Notes: a model not told the origin generated them from the sequence alone. A stretch of DNA of 64,000 nucleotides from Tubulanus polymorphus (GCF_964204645.1 NC_134033.1:7474231-7538230); one strand, 5' to 3'. Shown: positions 1 through 9,687, counted from the stretch's first letter. Numbers and translations: made by a program.

Positions 1-1
1 G

Positions 2-617
2 ACTGATCAACTTCTAGAACAGGGTTTGATACGTGAGTCACATGGAGCTTGGTCAAGCCCGATAGTTCTCGCAAAGAAAGCAGATGGCTCACTTCGATTC
101 TGTGTGGGCTACCGTAAACTTAATGAGGCCACGGTCAAAGTCGCCCATCCATTACCGAGGGTTGACTCGACGCTTGAGACTCTTGCGGGATCAACGTGGT
201 TTTCGTCACTCAAGTGGATACTGGCAGATGCCCGTGAGTGAAGCAGATAAAGTGAAAACAGCCTTCGCTACAGAAAGGGGCTTATTCGAATGGAATGTCA
301 TGCCATTCCCGCTAACCAATGCACCTGCGTCGTTTTCACGGCTGATGGCTCTGGTTTTGGAGCCCGTAGCATGGAAAACTTGTTTAGTGTATCTGGACGA
401 TGTTATTGTTTTCAGCCCTGACTTGGGAAGTCATCTTAATCGACTTGTCGAAGTTTTTGCCTGTTTCCGAGCAGCTAACTTGAAGCTGAAACCCAAGAAG
501 TGCCACTTGTTTCGGAGGATGCTGAAATTCCTAGGTCATATAGTTAGCGGGGCTGGAATCCATACTGATCCGGAGAAAGTACAGCGAGTGGTTGATTGGC
601 CGGCCCCTCCAACTTAA
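2..617 (+). pseudogene. gypsy reverse transcriptase, frameshifted
   Basis: The first piece (2-241) is open from the window edge and gives RT fingers/palm sequence such as WSSPIVLAKK and GSLRFCVGYRKLN. The frame then changes near 205-215, where a few bases of the usual S-x-DL-x-SGYWQ segment seem missing. It continues to 617 with GYWQMPV, the FPLTNAPASF motif and the catalytic YLDDVIVFS. The Asp pair is present, so the active site is intact while the frame is not. Another one-base shift near 603-607, in a CCCC run, passes the frame to the RNase H piece. Family assignment is secure; activity is excluded by the breaks. Confidence 0.9.
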
Positions 618-1179
618 CTGAACTTAGGAGTTTCATTGGCCTCGTCGCATATTACTCTCGTTTCATTGAAGATTATGCGTCGATTGCTCACCCGCTCTAC
701 ACTCTTACCAAGAAAGGAACACCGTTTCATTGGGGAAAGGCACAGGAGTCTGCATTTCAGCGATTGAAAATGGCCCTTGTAAAACCACCAATTCTCGGAT
801 TCCCTGATTTAAGTACGTCGGCAAACACCTTCATTCTCGACACTGATGCCAGCAACTGGGCTATCGGCGGTGTCCTTTCACAAGAAGATAGCCAGGGGGT
901 TGAGAGAGTTATTGCCTATAGTGGACGTACACTGAAAGGAGGTGAAGAAAATTACTGTACGACACGTCGAGAGATGCTTGCTTTAGTAGACATGATCCAT
1001 CATTTCAGACATTATCTGCTCGGCAAAGATTCCTGGTAAGGACTGACCACGCGGCCCTCAATTGGTTAAGAAATTTTAAGGAGCAGGAGGGTCAGATTGC
1101 GCGCTGAAACGAGCGCCTTGGAGAGTACCAGTTCGATATTCAGCATCGGCCCGTAAGGCAACATGGGAATGCAGATGCC
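596..1179 (+). pseudogene. gypsy RNase H domain and linker, frameshifted
   Basis: From 596 the frame reads a thumb/connection segment (LRSFIGLVAYYSRFI), then an RNase H core with the first catalytic Asp in LDTDASNWAIGG and the Glu-containing YCTTRREMLAL. At about 1030 the frame changes again, after which the expected RTDHAALNWL segment follows in the frame of the integrase piece. A TGA at 1105-1107 replaces what is normally a Trp codon. The segment ends in the usual GNADAMSR spacer leading into integrase. Confidence 0.85.
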
Positions 1180-2591
1180 ATGTCTCGTTTCCCAAAAAAG
1201 GTCAGACGTCATGGCGATTGTCCCAGTTGTGGACTGACTGAACCGAAACCGATACGACGAATACAGGAATTGACAGGAACTATTAAGCACGATTTGAACA
1301 TGCGAGAAATTGAGAGTGCACAGAAAGCAGACCCACAAATAGACCTCGTCCGTACAATGGTGCTGAGTAACCAAAATAAGCCAAAACCTAATACAAATGA
1401 GATGCGACAGTTCGGTCGTATAAGTAGGAGTCTGTTAGCTATTTATGAGCGGTTGTTAGTTGTGGACAATGTGCTGTGTGTAACACCCATAACAGGGACT
1501 CGGTACACTAGGGACCGGATTGTACTGCCGAGTAAGTTAAATGAGACCGCCCTGAGGGAGTTACACGATGGTTTTGCAGGGAAACACCTAGGTGAAAGGA
1601 AAACTGACCAGAAAGTCAAAGAACGTTTTTGGTGCCCCGGCCTGAAAGGTATGGTGCGGAGATATGTCCAGAGCTGTAAGGCCTGCCAAACCAGCAAAAA
1701 CCCACCTAGAAAGGCCAGGGCCCCACTCATCTCGACACCTATTGGCCATGCAAACCAGCGTCTGCATATCGACGTGATAGGGCCGATAAACCCTAGGACA
1801 CGAAGAGGCAACCAGTATATACTAGTTGTGCAGGACGCTTTCACCAAGTGGCTAGAAGCCTGGCCGATGCGGAACCAGTAGGTAAAAACAGTGGCACGGT
1901 TACTCATCAATGAGTGGATCTGCAAATATGGTTGCCCGGAGAGCCTCCATTCAGATAAGGGCTCCAATTTCACGTCGAGGGTGTTCAAGGAGATCAATCA
2001 GCTACTCGGCATCCATCGAACTTTAACCACCGCTTTCCACCCTCAAGGGAACGGACAAGTTGAAAATTTCAACAAATCGATCAAAGCGATGCTGACAGTG
2101 ACAGTTGACGAGAATGGGAAAGACTGGGATGACCACCTTCCGGGATGCTTAATGGCATTCCGATCGAGTGTTCAGTCATCAACACAGGAGACTCCATCCT
2201 TTTTGACATTTGGACGTGAAATGAGTCTCCCGATTGATCTGATGGTGGGTAGCCCGGAGCCGGATCAGCCCACTACAGAATACGCCCGGTGTGTCGGGGG
2301 CCGACTTGAATCTGCCTACAATGCAGTCAGGGAGAGAGTGACCGTTGCCCAACGGCGCCAGCGACAGTATTATGACAGATTCACACACGTGGTGGCTATC
2401 AAGTGGGTGACAGAGTCTGGCTATACAGTCACTATGTCAAGCCTGGGGAGGCCCCGAAATTCCATAAGAAGTGGTATGGCCCGTTTGTGGTCACACAGCG
2501 CCTGACTGAGGTGAATTATCGGGTGGAGACTCTGTCAGGAAAGACCAAGACCAAAGTCGTCCACTTCAACGACATGAAACCGGTCAGTTAG
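1180..2591 (+). pseudogene. gypsy integrase, broken by one stop and one frameshift
   Basis: An H2C2 zinc-binding domain is visible (HDGFAGKHLG, then CKACQ), followed by the DDE core: first Asp in LHIDVIGPI, second in SLHSDKGSNF, Glu in GNGQVENFN. An in-frame TAG at 1879-1881 separates the first Asp from the second. Near 2395 the frame changes, and 2403-2591 carries the C-terminal GDRVWLY and WYGPFVV motifs (GPY/F-type module). All three catalytic acidic residues are still encoded. The sequence is close to the integrase of copy 2, for example the shared stretch KSIKAMLT. Confidence 0.9.
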
Positions 2592-2655
2592 GTTTGATGG
2601 TGGTAAAAACCCCCAGGTTCCCCAGAACAAACCTCCCTCCACTAGGCACGGCACC

Positions 2656-3087
2656 ATGAAGCATGACCCGGTAGCACAAGGACGTAGCCCAACAAGCTCG
2701 GAGGTGGAGGAGGAAGAGGATCAGCTGATTCCGGTGGAACCGCACCCTCAGAATGGAAGGATTCGAACCGAAACACCTGTTCGAGCTGAACCACCGACTC
2801 TCGCTGAGGAAAGTGGCTCAGAACAAGGTGAAACCGACGGAGAATCGGTAGATGAGGGACAACCGGCCAGGGGACGACTCCGACCGCGAGCTGCACTAAA
2901 GGCTCCTACATGGCAGAGGGACTTTGTGTGCTCAGTGGCTCCCATTAACCATGACGTCTGGATGGAAACTTGGGACCGGATCCGGAAACAAAAGCCATTC
3001 TGGCTGAAAAAGGGTAGAGAGATCTCAAGGGCCCTGAAAATGAATCGACTACGTGACTGGGTGGGGTGGTTCACGCGAGCTCTTTAG
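2656..3087 (+). pseudogene. gypsy pol C-terminal tail
   Basis: This 143-codon frame is rich in E, P and R and contains RGRLRPRAALKAPTWQRDFV. The equivalent in copy 2 (33013-33489) has RLRPRRALKQPARFRDLV directly downstream of the integrase C-terminus and in frame with it. That shows this is the end of pol rather than a separate gene. It is out of frame with the preceding integrase fragment. Tails of this type are common after gypsy integrases and have no assigned enzymatic role. Confidence 0.7.
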
Positions 3088-3187
3088 TATAGGCAGTATA
3101 CGGAGCTCCGCGAACCGACCATTCTCAGGACTGGGTGAACGTGGCCACTGTCCTTGAACTCTTGCAAACCGGAACTCCAACACTTAA

Positions 3188-3880
3188 CTCGTGGATTACC
3201 CTTATATAAAGTGGCTGGGATCGAGGGGCTGTGTGTGTCGGTGATTCCCTTATATAAAGTGGCTGGGATCGAGGGGCTGTGTGGTGCGTGGATTATCCTT
3301 ATATAAAGTGGCTGGGATCGAGGGGCTGGGTATATGCGTGGATTACCCGCCGATTACCCTCATATAAAGTGGCTAGGATCGAGGGGCTGGGTATATGCGT
3401 GGATTACCCGCCGATTTCCCTCATATAAAGTGGCTAGGATCGAGGGGCTGCGTGGTTGCGTGGATTACCCTTATATAAAGTGGCTGGGATCGAGGGGCTG
3501 TGTGACGCGTGGATTACCCTTATATAAAGTGGCTGGGATCGAGGGGCTGTGTGACGCGTGGATTACCCTTATATAAAGTGGCTGGGATCGAGGGGCTGGG
3601 TATATGCGTGGATTACCCGCCGATTACCCTCATATAAAGTGGCTAGGTTCGAGGGGCTGCGTGGTTGCGTGGATTACCCTTATATAAAGTGGCTGGGATC
3701 GAGGGGCTGTGTGACGCGTGGATTACCCTTATATAAAGTGGCTGGGATCGAGGGGCTGCGTGGTTGCGTGGATTACCCTTATAAAATGTGGCTGGGATCG
3801 AGGGGCTGGGTGGTGCGTGGATTACCCTTATATAAAGTGGCTGGGATCGAGGGGCTGTGTGGCGCGTGGATTACCCTCGG
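3188..3880. repeat. 49-bp tandem array, 13 units, each with TATATAAAG
   Basis: Thirteen units share the core GGATTACCCTTATATAAAGT followed by GGCTGGGATCGAGGGGCTG. The spacing of the TATAAA word is mostly 49 bp, with 61-62-bp variants that carry an extra GCCGATTACCC block. Because 49 is not a multiple of three, the open frames across the array read different peptides in successive units, so I do not call it coding. It lies between gypsy pol and ORF3. A TATA-like word in every unit is notable, but promoter activity is not shown. Confidence 0.9.
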
Positions 3881-3927
3881 TTTGTCGGTATGTCGGTTCG
3901 TCGGTATGTCGGTTTGTCGGTATGTCT
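3878..3927. repeat. GTCGGTWT minisatellite
   Basis: A short 8-bp/16-bp tandem (TCGGTTTGTCGGTATG type) lies immediately after the 49-bp array, with about six units. Nothing else is seen in 3930-4416 apart from a weak copy of the 4417-4566 repeat at about 4064-4108, in opposite orientation to it. Confidence 0.75.
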
Positions 3928-4416
3928 TGAAAAGTACGCAGCCGAATTCCTCCTTTTCTAAAAATGTATCCTTGAGCGGGGAACTATTCCACGCTATACT
4001 GGACTTGAACCCAATATTTTACGTCGAAATTGCCGACTGGCGCTCAGTCGGCACTTTTACCACTCAGTACTCGGCAACTACTCATCCGATTTCAATAAAT
4101 AAACTACCTACACTGACCTTATGTTGTTATCTTTTCATTGTTTACACTCAAAAGAATATATTTGAAGTTCAAGTGGCTGGAAATTGCCTCTAGAAATATT
4201 TTAGTACCGCTTTTGTTGTACTAAAAAACGGTTCCTCACGAGACTCACCCGCATGAAAAAATCAATATCTTGCAACACAACAATAGATACCGCTCTGAGC
4301 GACTCGTGGATATTTGACAAGTCATGAAAAATCGTTTCATACACAAAATACGATGACAAAATGACTAAATAAACACAACAGTAAGAACAAGAAAGATCAG
4401 AGGTTTGCAATGATGG

Positions 4417-4566
4417 TTTATTTTTTGAAATCGGATGAATGAGAGCTGAGTAGTGGTGATATAATTAGAATTGAATTAAAAAGAATTTAAAATCACCGCG
4501 TATATGGCTTCCGCGACTGTCAGGGGTCGGGTTAGCGATATACCACTGACACTAAGGTTCTCAGTG
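4417..4566 (-). repeat. dispersed ~150-bp repeat, copy of 17135-17281
   Basis: The reverse complement of this stretch matches 17135-17281 with a few differences. Shared words include GTGGTATATCGCTAACG and CGGAAGCCATATACGCGG. One end carries an imperfect palindrome around AGTGTCAGTGGT / ACCCCTGACACT. In the 17-kb copy the repeat runs on into a 22-base word also present at 3118 in gypsy copy 1, so the two loci share ancestry. The stretch AGTGTCAGTGG resembles a tRNA A box, but no B box is nearby, so a SINE origin is only possible. Confidence 0.75.
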
Positions 4567-4989
4567 AATGGCCACGTGGTAGGCATTTCACTGTGTGGGT
4601 GTAATTATTAGGCGAATAACTGTAACGATGATGGATGGCTGTATGCAGCCCAGTGTTTTCAAAAAATAAATCCATTTTTTCTAAATTGATGAATCTTGTT
4701 CTAATTATCAAAATCATTTCCAGCTAAGATCTATTGAAATATCGTCTATTAAAATCATCGTGCACGTAACGGGCAGTCATCAGTCAATGTGAAATGTATT
4801 GTCCGCATTTAATAGATTTTGAGAAGGTTCGCACAGCAGTTGGCCAACGCGCAGATTTTCTGCCCTGTAATAGACCACTGCAGTCGAGATTTATTCACTA
4901 TGTACAATAAATTACTCTTATTATGCTGTTTGAAATGACAATTCGACTTCATTTTGAAACCCGTTCTTTGAATTACGTGCTTCGGATAT

Positions 4990-5120
4990 CCGAAGCCAAT
5001 TAGTGAAAAACGTGTAATTCGTAAAACGTAAGTCTTAAATCGTAAGTCGTAACGTATTGTAGCAAATGTATTAGTAACTCGTAAAACGTAAATCGTAAAA
5101 CGTAACTCGTAAGTCGTATG
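4990..5120. repeat. CGTAA/CGTAAAACGTAA degenerate microsatellite
   Basis: The stretch is a run of imperfect 10-base words such as CGTAAAACGTAA, CGTAAATCGTAA and CGTAAGTCGTA. No gene is seen between 4567 and 5232. Confidence 0.7.
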
Positions 5121-5232
5121 GCCCTTGAGGTATTCCATATCTAACAATCCACGCAATCCGCTATCGATCAAGTCGATCATGACGACGACCTAAAGGCATG
5201 TCTCTGTAACCGAAGCTAGAGCATAAAACACG

Positions 5233-5763
5233 GTGCAGGACTCGTCAGCGGACACCGGCCCAGAAAACATTTCAAAACGTGTATTGTCGGTACCTAGCAC
5301 GATTTCAGCGTTTTTCGGGAATTCCCTGAAATTTCGGCTTTTTTTTCGGAAATTCCCTGAAATTCTTCAGCTTTTTCAGCGAAGTTCAGGAACCGGTCTA
5401 CTGGGCTATCTCAAGGGAGTCCAGGTGAACTGTTCAGCCGTCGTATTCAACCACGGTATGAACCACACGCGTGAGTTTGGGAGACACACCACTATGGACC
5501 TCCAGGAGCTCCGTAGTCTGTTACGGAAGAGGTACCCCAAAGCTCCGCTGTATCACCTGGAAGTCCCTGTCCCTCCCTGCCTCGAAGGGAACGCAGGTGC
5601 TGTGCGGCGCATCGCCCGAATAAACCGCAAAGCGAAAGAGGTTGGCTTCATTGAGATACCACACCCGGAGCTGAAACCTACCAATTTTAATGGTATCCAT
5701 TATAAGGGTGAGGTTCCGGAATGGATCATGAGGCACATCCTGTGCTATATAACCCGCGGTTAA
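5233..5763 (+). pseudogene. gypsy third ORF with SGNH-hydrolase-like C-terminal blocks
   Basis: The frame is 176 codons. From about residue 70 it matches the third ORF of gypsy copy 2 (34318-34608): NCSAVVFNHGMN here against SCSAVVVNHWVN there, REFG in both, and KRYPKAPLYHL against RRYSHVSIFHL. The layout resembles SGNH hydrolases: a block-III-like strand before an Asn (FNHGMN), a LRSLLRKRYPKA helix, an IARINRKAKEVGF segment and a degenerate block V (FNGIHY, where DGxH is usual). Block I with the nucleophile serine is absent here, and the first 60 codons do not align with copy 2. Esterase activity is unlikely for this copy. The position downstream of pol is where env-like ORFs sit in other gypsy elements. 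Confidence 0.5.
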
Positions 5764-5810
5764 TCCTGAATCATGGTTCGGGAGTAGTACATATCAATGG
5801 TTCACTACCC

Positions 5811-5831
5811 TACCCCCCCCCCCCCCCCCAC
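5811..5831 (+). repeat. poly-C run
   Basis: This is an almost uninterrupted cytosine tract between ORF3 and a splice-acceptor-like site at about 5890-5913 (polypyrimidine then TTTTTCAG). Confidence 0.9.
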
Positions 5832-5913
5832 TGCAAAGTGACATAACAACTAAAAGTTGTTGTTTACTCAAATCAACAGAGTACTCTCCGTTTCTGTCTT
5901 TTCTTGTTTTTCA

Positions 5914-6219
5914 GGTCATACGTATGTATGCGACCTAGATGCCACACTAGCAACGAAACTGGACCTGGATACCACACTGGCTGTCGACTACCACATAGAC
6001 GTCCCACTGGCTGCCATACTCGCGTGTGAATGGTTTTGCGGTCCATCCTACTGGTTCGGATATTTTTGCAGATACAACCCGCGGTTCAACAGCTGTGTTG
6101 TCGTCGAAATGGTGGCCCGATGTGCCTTGGGCGTTACGAGACAGGAAACCTACCAATGGTTGTTCTTGTCTGTAGCGTTCCATTCTCCTTTTATCTCAAT
6201 GGACTATGTATATATGTGA
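5914..6219 (+). pseudogene. possible 3' exon of the gypsy third ORF
   Basis: A pyrimidine tract ending in TTTTTCAG precedes an open stretch that encodes CDLDATLATKLDLDTTL and a Cys/Trp/Phe-rich segment, ending at 6219. Copy 2 has a matching arrangement: CACTTTTTCAG at about 34725 followed by an open stretch (YHLHIDHHLYIDRES) that ends 70 bp before the polypurine tract. The shared layout suggests a spliced last exon. The encoded proteins are only loosely alike, and I do not recognise a domain. Confidence 0.35.
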
Positions 6220-6262
6220 ATAGACTATTATTGTTTGTTGTCGGATACAACCGACAAAATTT

Positions 6263-6274
6263 AGTGGGGGGTGG
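6263..6274 (+). promoter_or_regulatory. polypurine tract of gypsy copy 1
   Basis: AGTGGGGGGTGG lies directly before a TGTGATGGACC LTR start. The junction has the same form as in copy 2 (AGGGGGAGTGG then TGTAACGG at 35097). The tract primes plus-strand DNA synthesis in LTR elements. Confidence 0.7.
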
Positions 6275-6647
6275 TGTGATGGACCGGTAAAGTCCGGTAT
6301 CCGGCTTTTACCGAGTCCAAATCCGTATTTTAGTGACCCCGTATTGTGTGGGGATTCAGGATTAGAATTTTGCTGCTATGTTTGGCAATTAATGATAACG
6401 ATGATACAAGTTTTTGTAACAATTTAGTAAAATCATCAAATTCCAAGCGGCGCTGTTGTTATTTGTATTTTATAATTTACAATAAAATTCTGTTCGAATT
6501 TCTTTGCACTTCACTTTCCTATGTTACTTTTGCATACGTATTTCTATGTGTATACCTGTTTGCATCAATAGATAAATGAACGCACTTGTGTTAAATAACA
6601 AAGTCCTTATCGAATCGTAATTAAACTGGCTATCGGCTTGTTCACAC
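6275..6647 (+). mobile_element. 3' LTR of gypsy copy 1 (right end estimated)
   Basis: Starts TGTGATGG just after the polypurine tract. It contains an AATAAA-type signal near 6481 and reaches a candidate ...TTCACA end at about 6647. The 5' LTR is outside the window, so the end cannot be confirmed by comparison. Confidence 0.5.
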
Positions 6648-6867
6648 ACACTGAATATCGCAGAATGGGAGGTGACGAAGAGATTAGGAGAGCACGCAAT
6701 TACTCATCAATATCAATAGGCCTTCAAAACATTTGTCGAATTTTCAGCCTGATTTTGTCAATATGCGTAGGCCTGTAGCCTTGATTGTAAATGTAGGAAA
6801 AATGTGTTTTATCAAAATGAAAAAAGAGAAAAGAAATTTAGGTGATCAATGAAAACGAGGATATATT

Positions 6868-6951
6868 GCAGCAGTTGAACTGGCCTCTCAGGGCAGGTTG
6901 ATATCTGCAGAAGTTCAACTGGCCTCTCAGCGCAGGTTTATATCAGAAGTC
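6868..6951. repeat. left remnant of the 50-bp CTCTCAGGGCAGG satellite
   Basis: About two units of the same satellite that resumes at 8501. The break is occupied by the inserted element 6952-8500. The last bases, GAAGTC at 6946-6951, are repeated at 8501-8506. Confidence 0.8.
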
Positions 6952-8500
6952 CAAAATTCTAAAAACGCTAAAATTCCACCCGGTTAATATCCCCCCGGTA
7001 AAAATCCCCCATAGGTAATCCCCCCTGGTAAAATCCCCCCAAATTTGATTTCACAGCAATTAGCAAAATACTTCAATATTCCTATGTTGAAAAACTTACA
7101 GTAGTTTTCACAAATTTCAGATTTTCCGTGATGTTTTTCACAATATTCACCTTGGATAATCAATGACTTTGACCAAGCTATGTGCATAAATGACATTATT
7201 CTGTGACTTTTAGCTAGTGAAATGCATGATAAAGGTCCAATGGCCCTGTGGCTCACCATTAAATCATTTAGTGCATATATTGTCAAAAATATTATACTAA
7301 ATATGAATTAATTTGGATTGAAGATGTGAGGCTGACATTATATGCGCCTGCGGATTTGTGTGAGTGCTGCGTATATTATCATTGCCGAGTCACTGTGCTA
7401 TACATAGACTCGCTCAGGTGATTACTAACACACATACTGTTACCTATACTGTAACCTGTAAACAGTATTAGATTGGCCGTAATTTCACAAGTCAGAATAC
7501 CTCCATCCACAAAATGTCAAAAATATACAAACATATACGGACTTTTTTTCTAGAAATAAAAAAAAATACCGGCTATGATTTTTTTTCTTAAATGACTTGG
7601 AAGACCCACTACGAACCCTGTCATTGGTATCGTCATACTTGCTAGTTCAGAATTGCAACTGAATTGAATAGCGTACTCGCTTATATTCGTGTCAACGAAC
7701 AAATTATAAGCAAACGTACGATACCTAATCGAATAAAATGTTCGACATTTTGTCTTGGGTTTCACATCAGGCTTTCCCAATTACATCAGAGGCGCCGAAA
7801 TTCCCGGTATTTCCCGTATATCCCACAAACAGCCAATCACATTCATTGTAGCTCAGGTTACAAGGTCAACTCAAATAAATAGAAGCGAGGAAATTTAGGG
7901 GGTTTATAAAGTGAGGGCCTGTAGGTCGAAAAGTACATTGAGATGAGTAGAACTAAAAACGGCGACACTTCCAGGAAGGATTGAACTTTTATATATTTCA
8001 ATTGCAAGCATGAAAATTGTCATATATAAAAACGTGCCATTACTTAGTGCTAAAAAGCAGGGTTTTTGCGTGTTTTTCAAGAATAAGTCCCCTAAAAATA
8101 ACTCGATCACTATGAAATTTTTGTGGCCTCGAGAACTCATTAAGCCAAACCATGAAACCAAAAATCAACACGATCGGTTCAACAGCCAATGTTTGTGCCT
8201 TGTTGACACACCGGTACTCTATTCATTTTCATTGAAAACTGCTTCATCAGACCGTTTGCATAGGCAAACCTATGGTTCGCCAAAAATGATATTATCGTAT
8301 TTCTGAAAATTTCTATGAAGAAATCTAGTTTAAAAGTAATAGCAAAATATCTGTGTACCTATCTATGTATTATCTAAGTATTATTGTAAAAAGTAATATC
8401 GGTTTTCATTTAGGTTGTTTACTTAAATTTGATAGAAAACTGAAATTAGGGGTTTTTTTACCGTGTGGGATTTTTACCGGGGGGATTTTTACCAACATTC
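6952..8500. mobile_element. 1.55-kb non-coding insertion with inverted GGTAAAAATCCCCCC ends
   Basis: It interrupts the 50-bp satellite and is flanked by GAAGTC on both sides, compatible with a 6-bp target duplication. Near the ends are inverted copies of a GGTAAAAATCCCCCCGG-type motif (6980-7041 and 8447-8493). Inside I see no recognisable gene; the short ORFs are unsupported. A piece at about 7785-7850, with words such as TTCCCGTATATCCC and CAGCCAATCACATTC, recurs at 38970-39025. This is probably a non-autonomous DNA transposon, superfamily unknown. Confidence 0.6.
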
Positions 8501-9148
8501 GAAGTCAAACTGCAGCAGTTGAACTGGCCTCTCAGGGCAGGTTGATATCAGAAGTCAAACTGCAGCAATGAAACTGGCCTCTCAGGGCAAGTTGATATTG
8601 GAAGTCAAACTGCAGCAGTTGAATTGGCCTCGCAGGGCAGGTGATTATCACTGCAGCAGTTAAACTGGCCTTTCAGGGCAGGTTGATATCTGCAGAAGTT
8701 TAACTGGCCTCGCAGGGCAGGTTGATATCGGAAGTCAAACTGCAGCAATGAAACTGGCCTCTCAGGGCAGGTTGATATTGGAAGTCAAACTGCAGCAGTT
8801 GAACTGGTCTCTCAGGGCATGTGATTCTCACTGCAGCAGTTAAATTGGCCTCTCAGGGCAGGTTGATATCTGCAGAAGTTTAACTGGCCTCTCAGGGCAG
8901 GCTTATATCGGAAGTCAAACTGCAGCAGTTGAACTGGCCTCTCAGGGCAGGTTGATATCTGCAGAAGTTTAACTGGCCTCTCAGGGCAGGCTGATATCGG
9001 AAGTCAAACTGCAGCAGTTGAACTGGCCTCTCAGGGCAGGTTGATCAGAACTCAAACCGCAGCAATGAAACTGCTGGCCTCTCATGGCAGGTTGATATTG
9101 GAAGTCAAACTGCAGTAGTTGAGCTGGCCTCTCAGGACAGGTGATGTC
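8501..9148. repeat. 50-bp satellite, about 12 units
   Basis: The unit is approximately ACTGGCCTCTCAGGGCAGG followed by TTGATATCGGAAGTCAAACT and GCAGCAGTTGA, with higher-order variants (TGATATCTGCAGAAGTTTA, TGATTCTCACTGCAGCAGTT). The part from 8680 onward is duplicated exactly at 18753. Confidence 0.95.
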
Positions 9149-9154
9149 AGTAGT

Positions 9155-9265
9155 AGGGAATAAGTTGTTTCAAGCCAAAGGTCGAAAAGGTCGAAAAATA
9201 AATTCTCGCACACTCGAATTTATTTTCCGACCTTTCAACCTTTGACTTGAAACAACTTATTCCCT
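9155..9265. repeat. 111-bp palindrome, terminal hairpin of virus-like segment A
   Basis: The arms begin AGGGAATAAGTTGTTTCAAG and end with the complement. The apex is AATAAATTC-TCGCACACTC-GAATTTATT with a 10-base loop. A few mismatches lie between the arms. The same structure is at 19228-19338 and, cut short, at 24592-24690. Long terminal hairpins are known from some linear DNA viruses; a telomere-like role here is inference. Confidence 0.85.
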
Positions 9266-9285
9266 ATCACTCTTAAAATATTAAT

Positions 9286-9330
9286 CTAATAACTTCTAAA
9301 ATCAATTTTAATAAAAAATTTGATATTAAA
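9286..9330 (+). promoter_or_regulatory. conserved A/T-rich block upstream of the 118-aa gene
   Basis: The block AACTTCTAAAATCAATTTTA-ATAAAAAATTTGATATTAAA directly precedes ATGGA. It is repeated before a different gene at 9861-9904, before the ORF copies at 19404 and 24525 (minus), and in a related form before the polymerase reading frame at about 24150 (minus). That suggests a shared promoter or a shared terminal sequence. Confidence 0.55.
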
Positions 9331-9687
9331 ATGGAGAGTAGTAAACAAGTACACAGTGAGAACAACAAATCATTTCTAGATAGAATAAAAGATATCACAA
9401 ATGTAAAATCTGTAGATTATAAATTTAAAAAGTTAACAGAATTAACAATTCATAAGAAATATTTAATTACAAATATTGATACAATTACAAATAAATATGG
9501 CGATAAATTAATAATTCACTTAGAATATGAAGGATTAAAGGGAAATACATATAAATTCAGAACATATTTACCAGATAGATTTCATAGATTATCAAGTGAA
9601 GATTTAGAAGAATTATGTTCTGGTGATTTCTATTTCATATATAAAGGTAAGAATGAAAAAGGGCACCATGAAATAGATTTCGAATAA
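9331..9687 (+). CDS. 118-aa protein of virus-like element, function unknown
   Basis: The intact frame begins MESSKQVHSE and ends GHHEIDFE. It has a basic N-terminal half, then a stretch that could form beta strands (YLITNIDTITNKYGDK, LIIHLEYEG), then YLPDRFHRLSSEDLEEL and FYFIYKG. The pattern recalls small virus or transposon proteins suspected of single-stranded DNA binding with an OB fold, but I have no residue-level proof. Two further copies exist: truncated at 19404-19542, and inverted with a nonsense change at about 24190-24525, next to the polymerase gene. The gene therefore sits in the inverted terminal part of the element. Low GC and A-rich codons match the rest of the virus-like DNA. 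Confidence 0.6.
   Translation: MESSKQVHSENNKSFLDRIKDITNVKSVDYKFKKLTELTIHKKYLITNIDTITNKYGDKLIIHLEYEGLKGNTYKFRTYLPDRFHRLSSEDLEELCSGDFYFIYKGKNEKGHHEIDFE

Larger units (their letters stand above)
1..6650 (+). mobile_element. Ty3/gypsy LTR retrotransposon copy 1, 5'-truncated by window and decayed
   Basis: In order on the + strand: RT with YLDD, RNase H, integrase, a pol tail rich in acidic residues and proline, a long non-pol stretch with a tandem array, a third ORF, a polypurine tract and an LTR-like end. The order RT-RNaseH-integrase is that of Ty3/gypsy. Gag, protease and the 5' LTR lie before the window. At least four frame changes and two nonsense codons break pol, so it cannot be autonomous. 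The 2.1 kb between pol (ends 3087) and ORF3 (5233) is far longer than the 108 bp at the same place in copy 2 near 33500, so extra DNA has probably entered there. The right edge at about 6650 is estimated. Confidence 0.85.
8680..9469. repeat. 790-bp exact duplicate of 18753-19542
   Basis: The same bases appear at a constant offset of 10073 through satellite, palindrome, upstream region and the first 46 codons of the 118-aa ORF. I saw no mismatch by eye. The match stops inside the ORF at 9469/19542. Confidence 0.9.

Noticed and set aside
3334-4193. Long open frames across the 49-bp array, with repeating peptide such as IKWLGSRG
   Set aside because: The unit length is mostly 49 bp, so the reading phase rotates from unit to unit and no single repeat peptide is kept.
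8501-9148. Regular 50-bp repeats suggestive of a CRISPR array
   Set aside because: The whole unit repeats with no unique spacers, there are no cas genes, and the DNA is animal.
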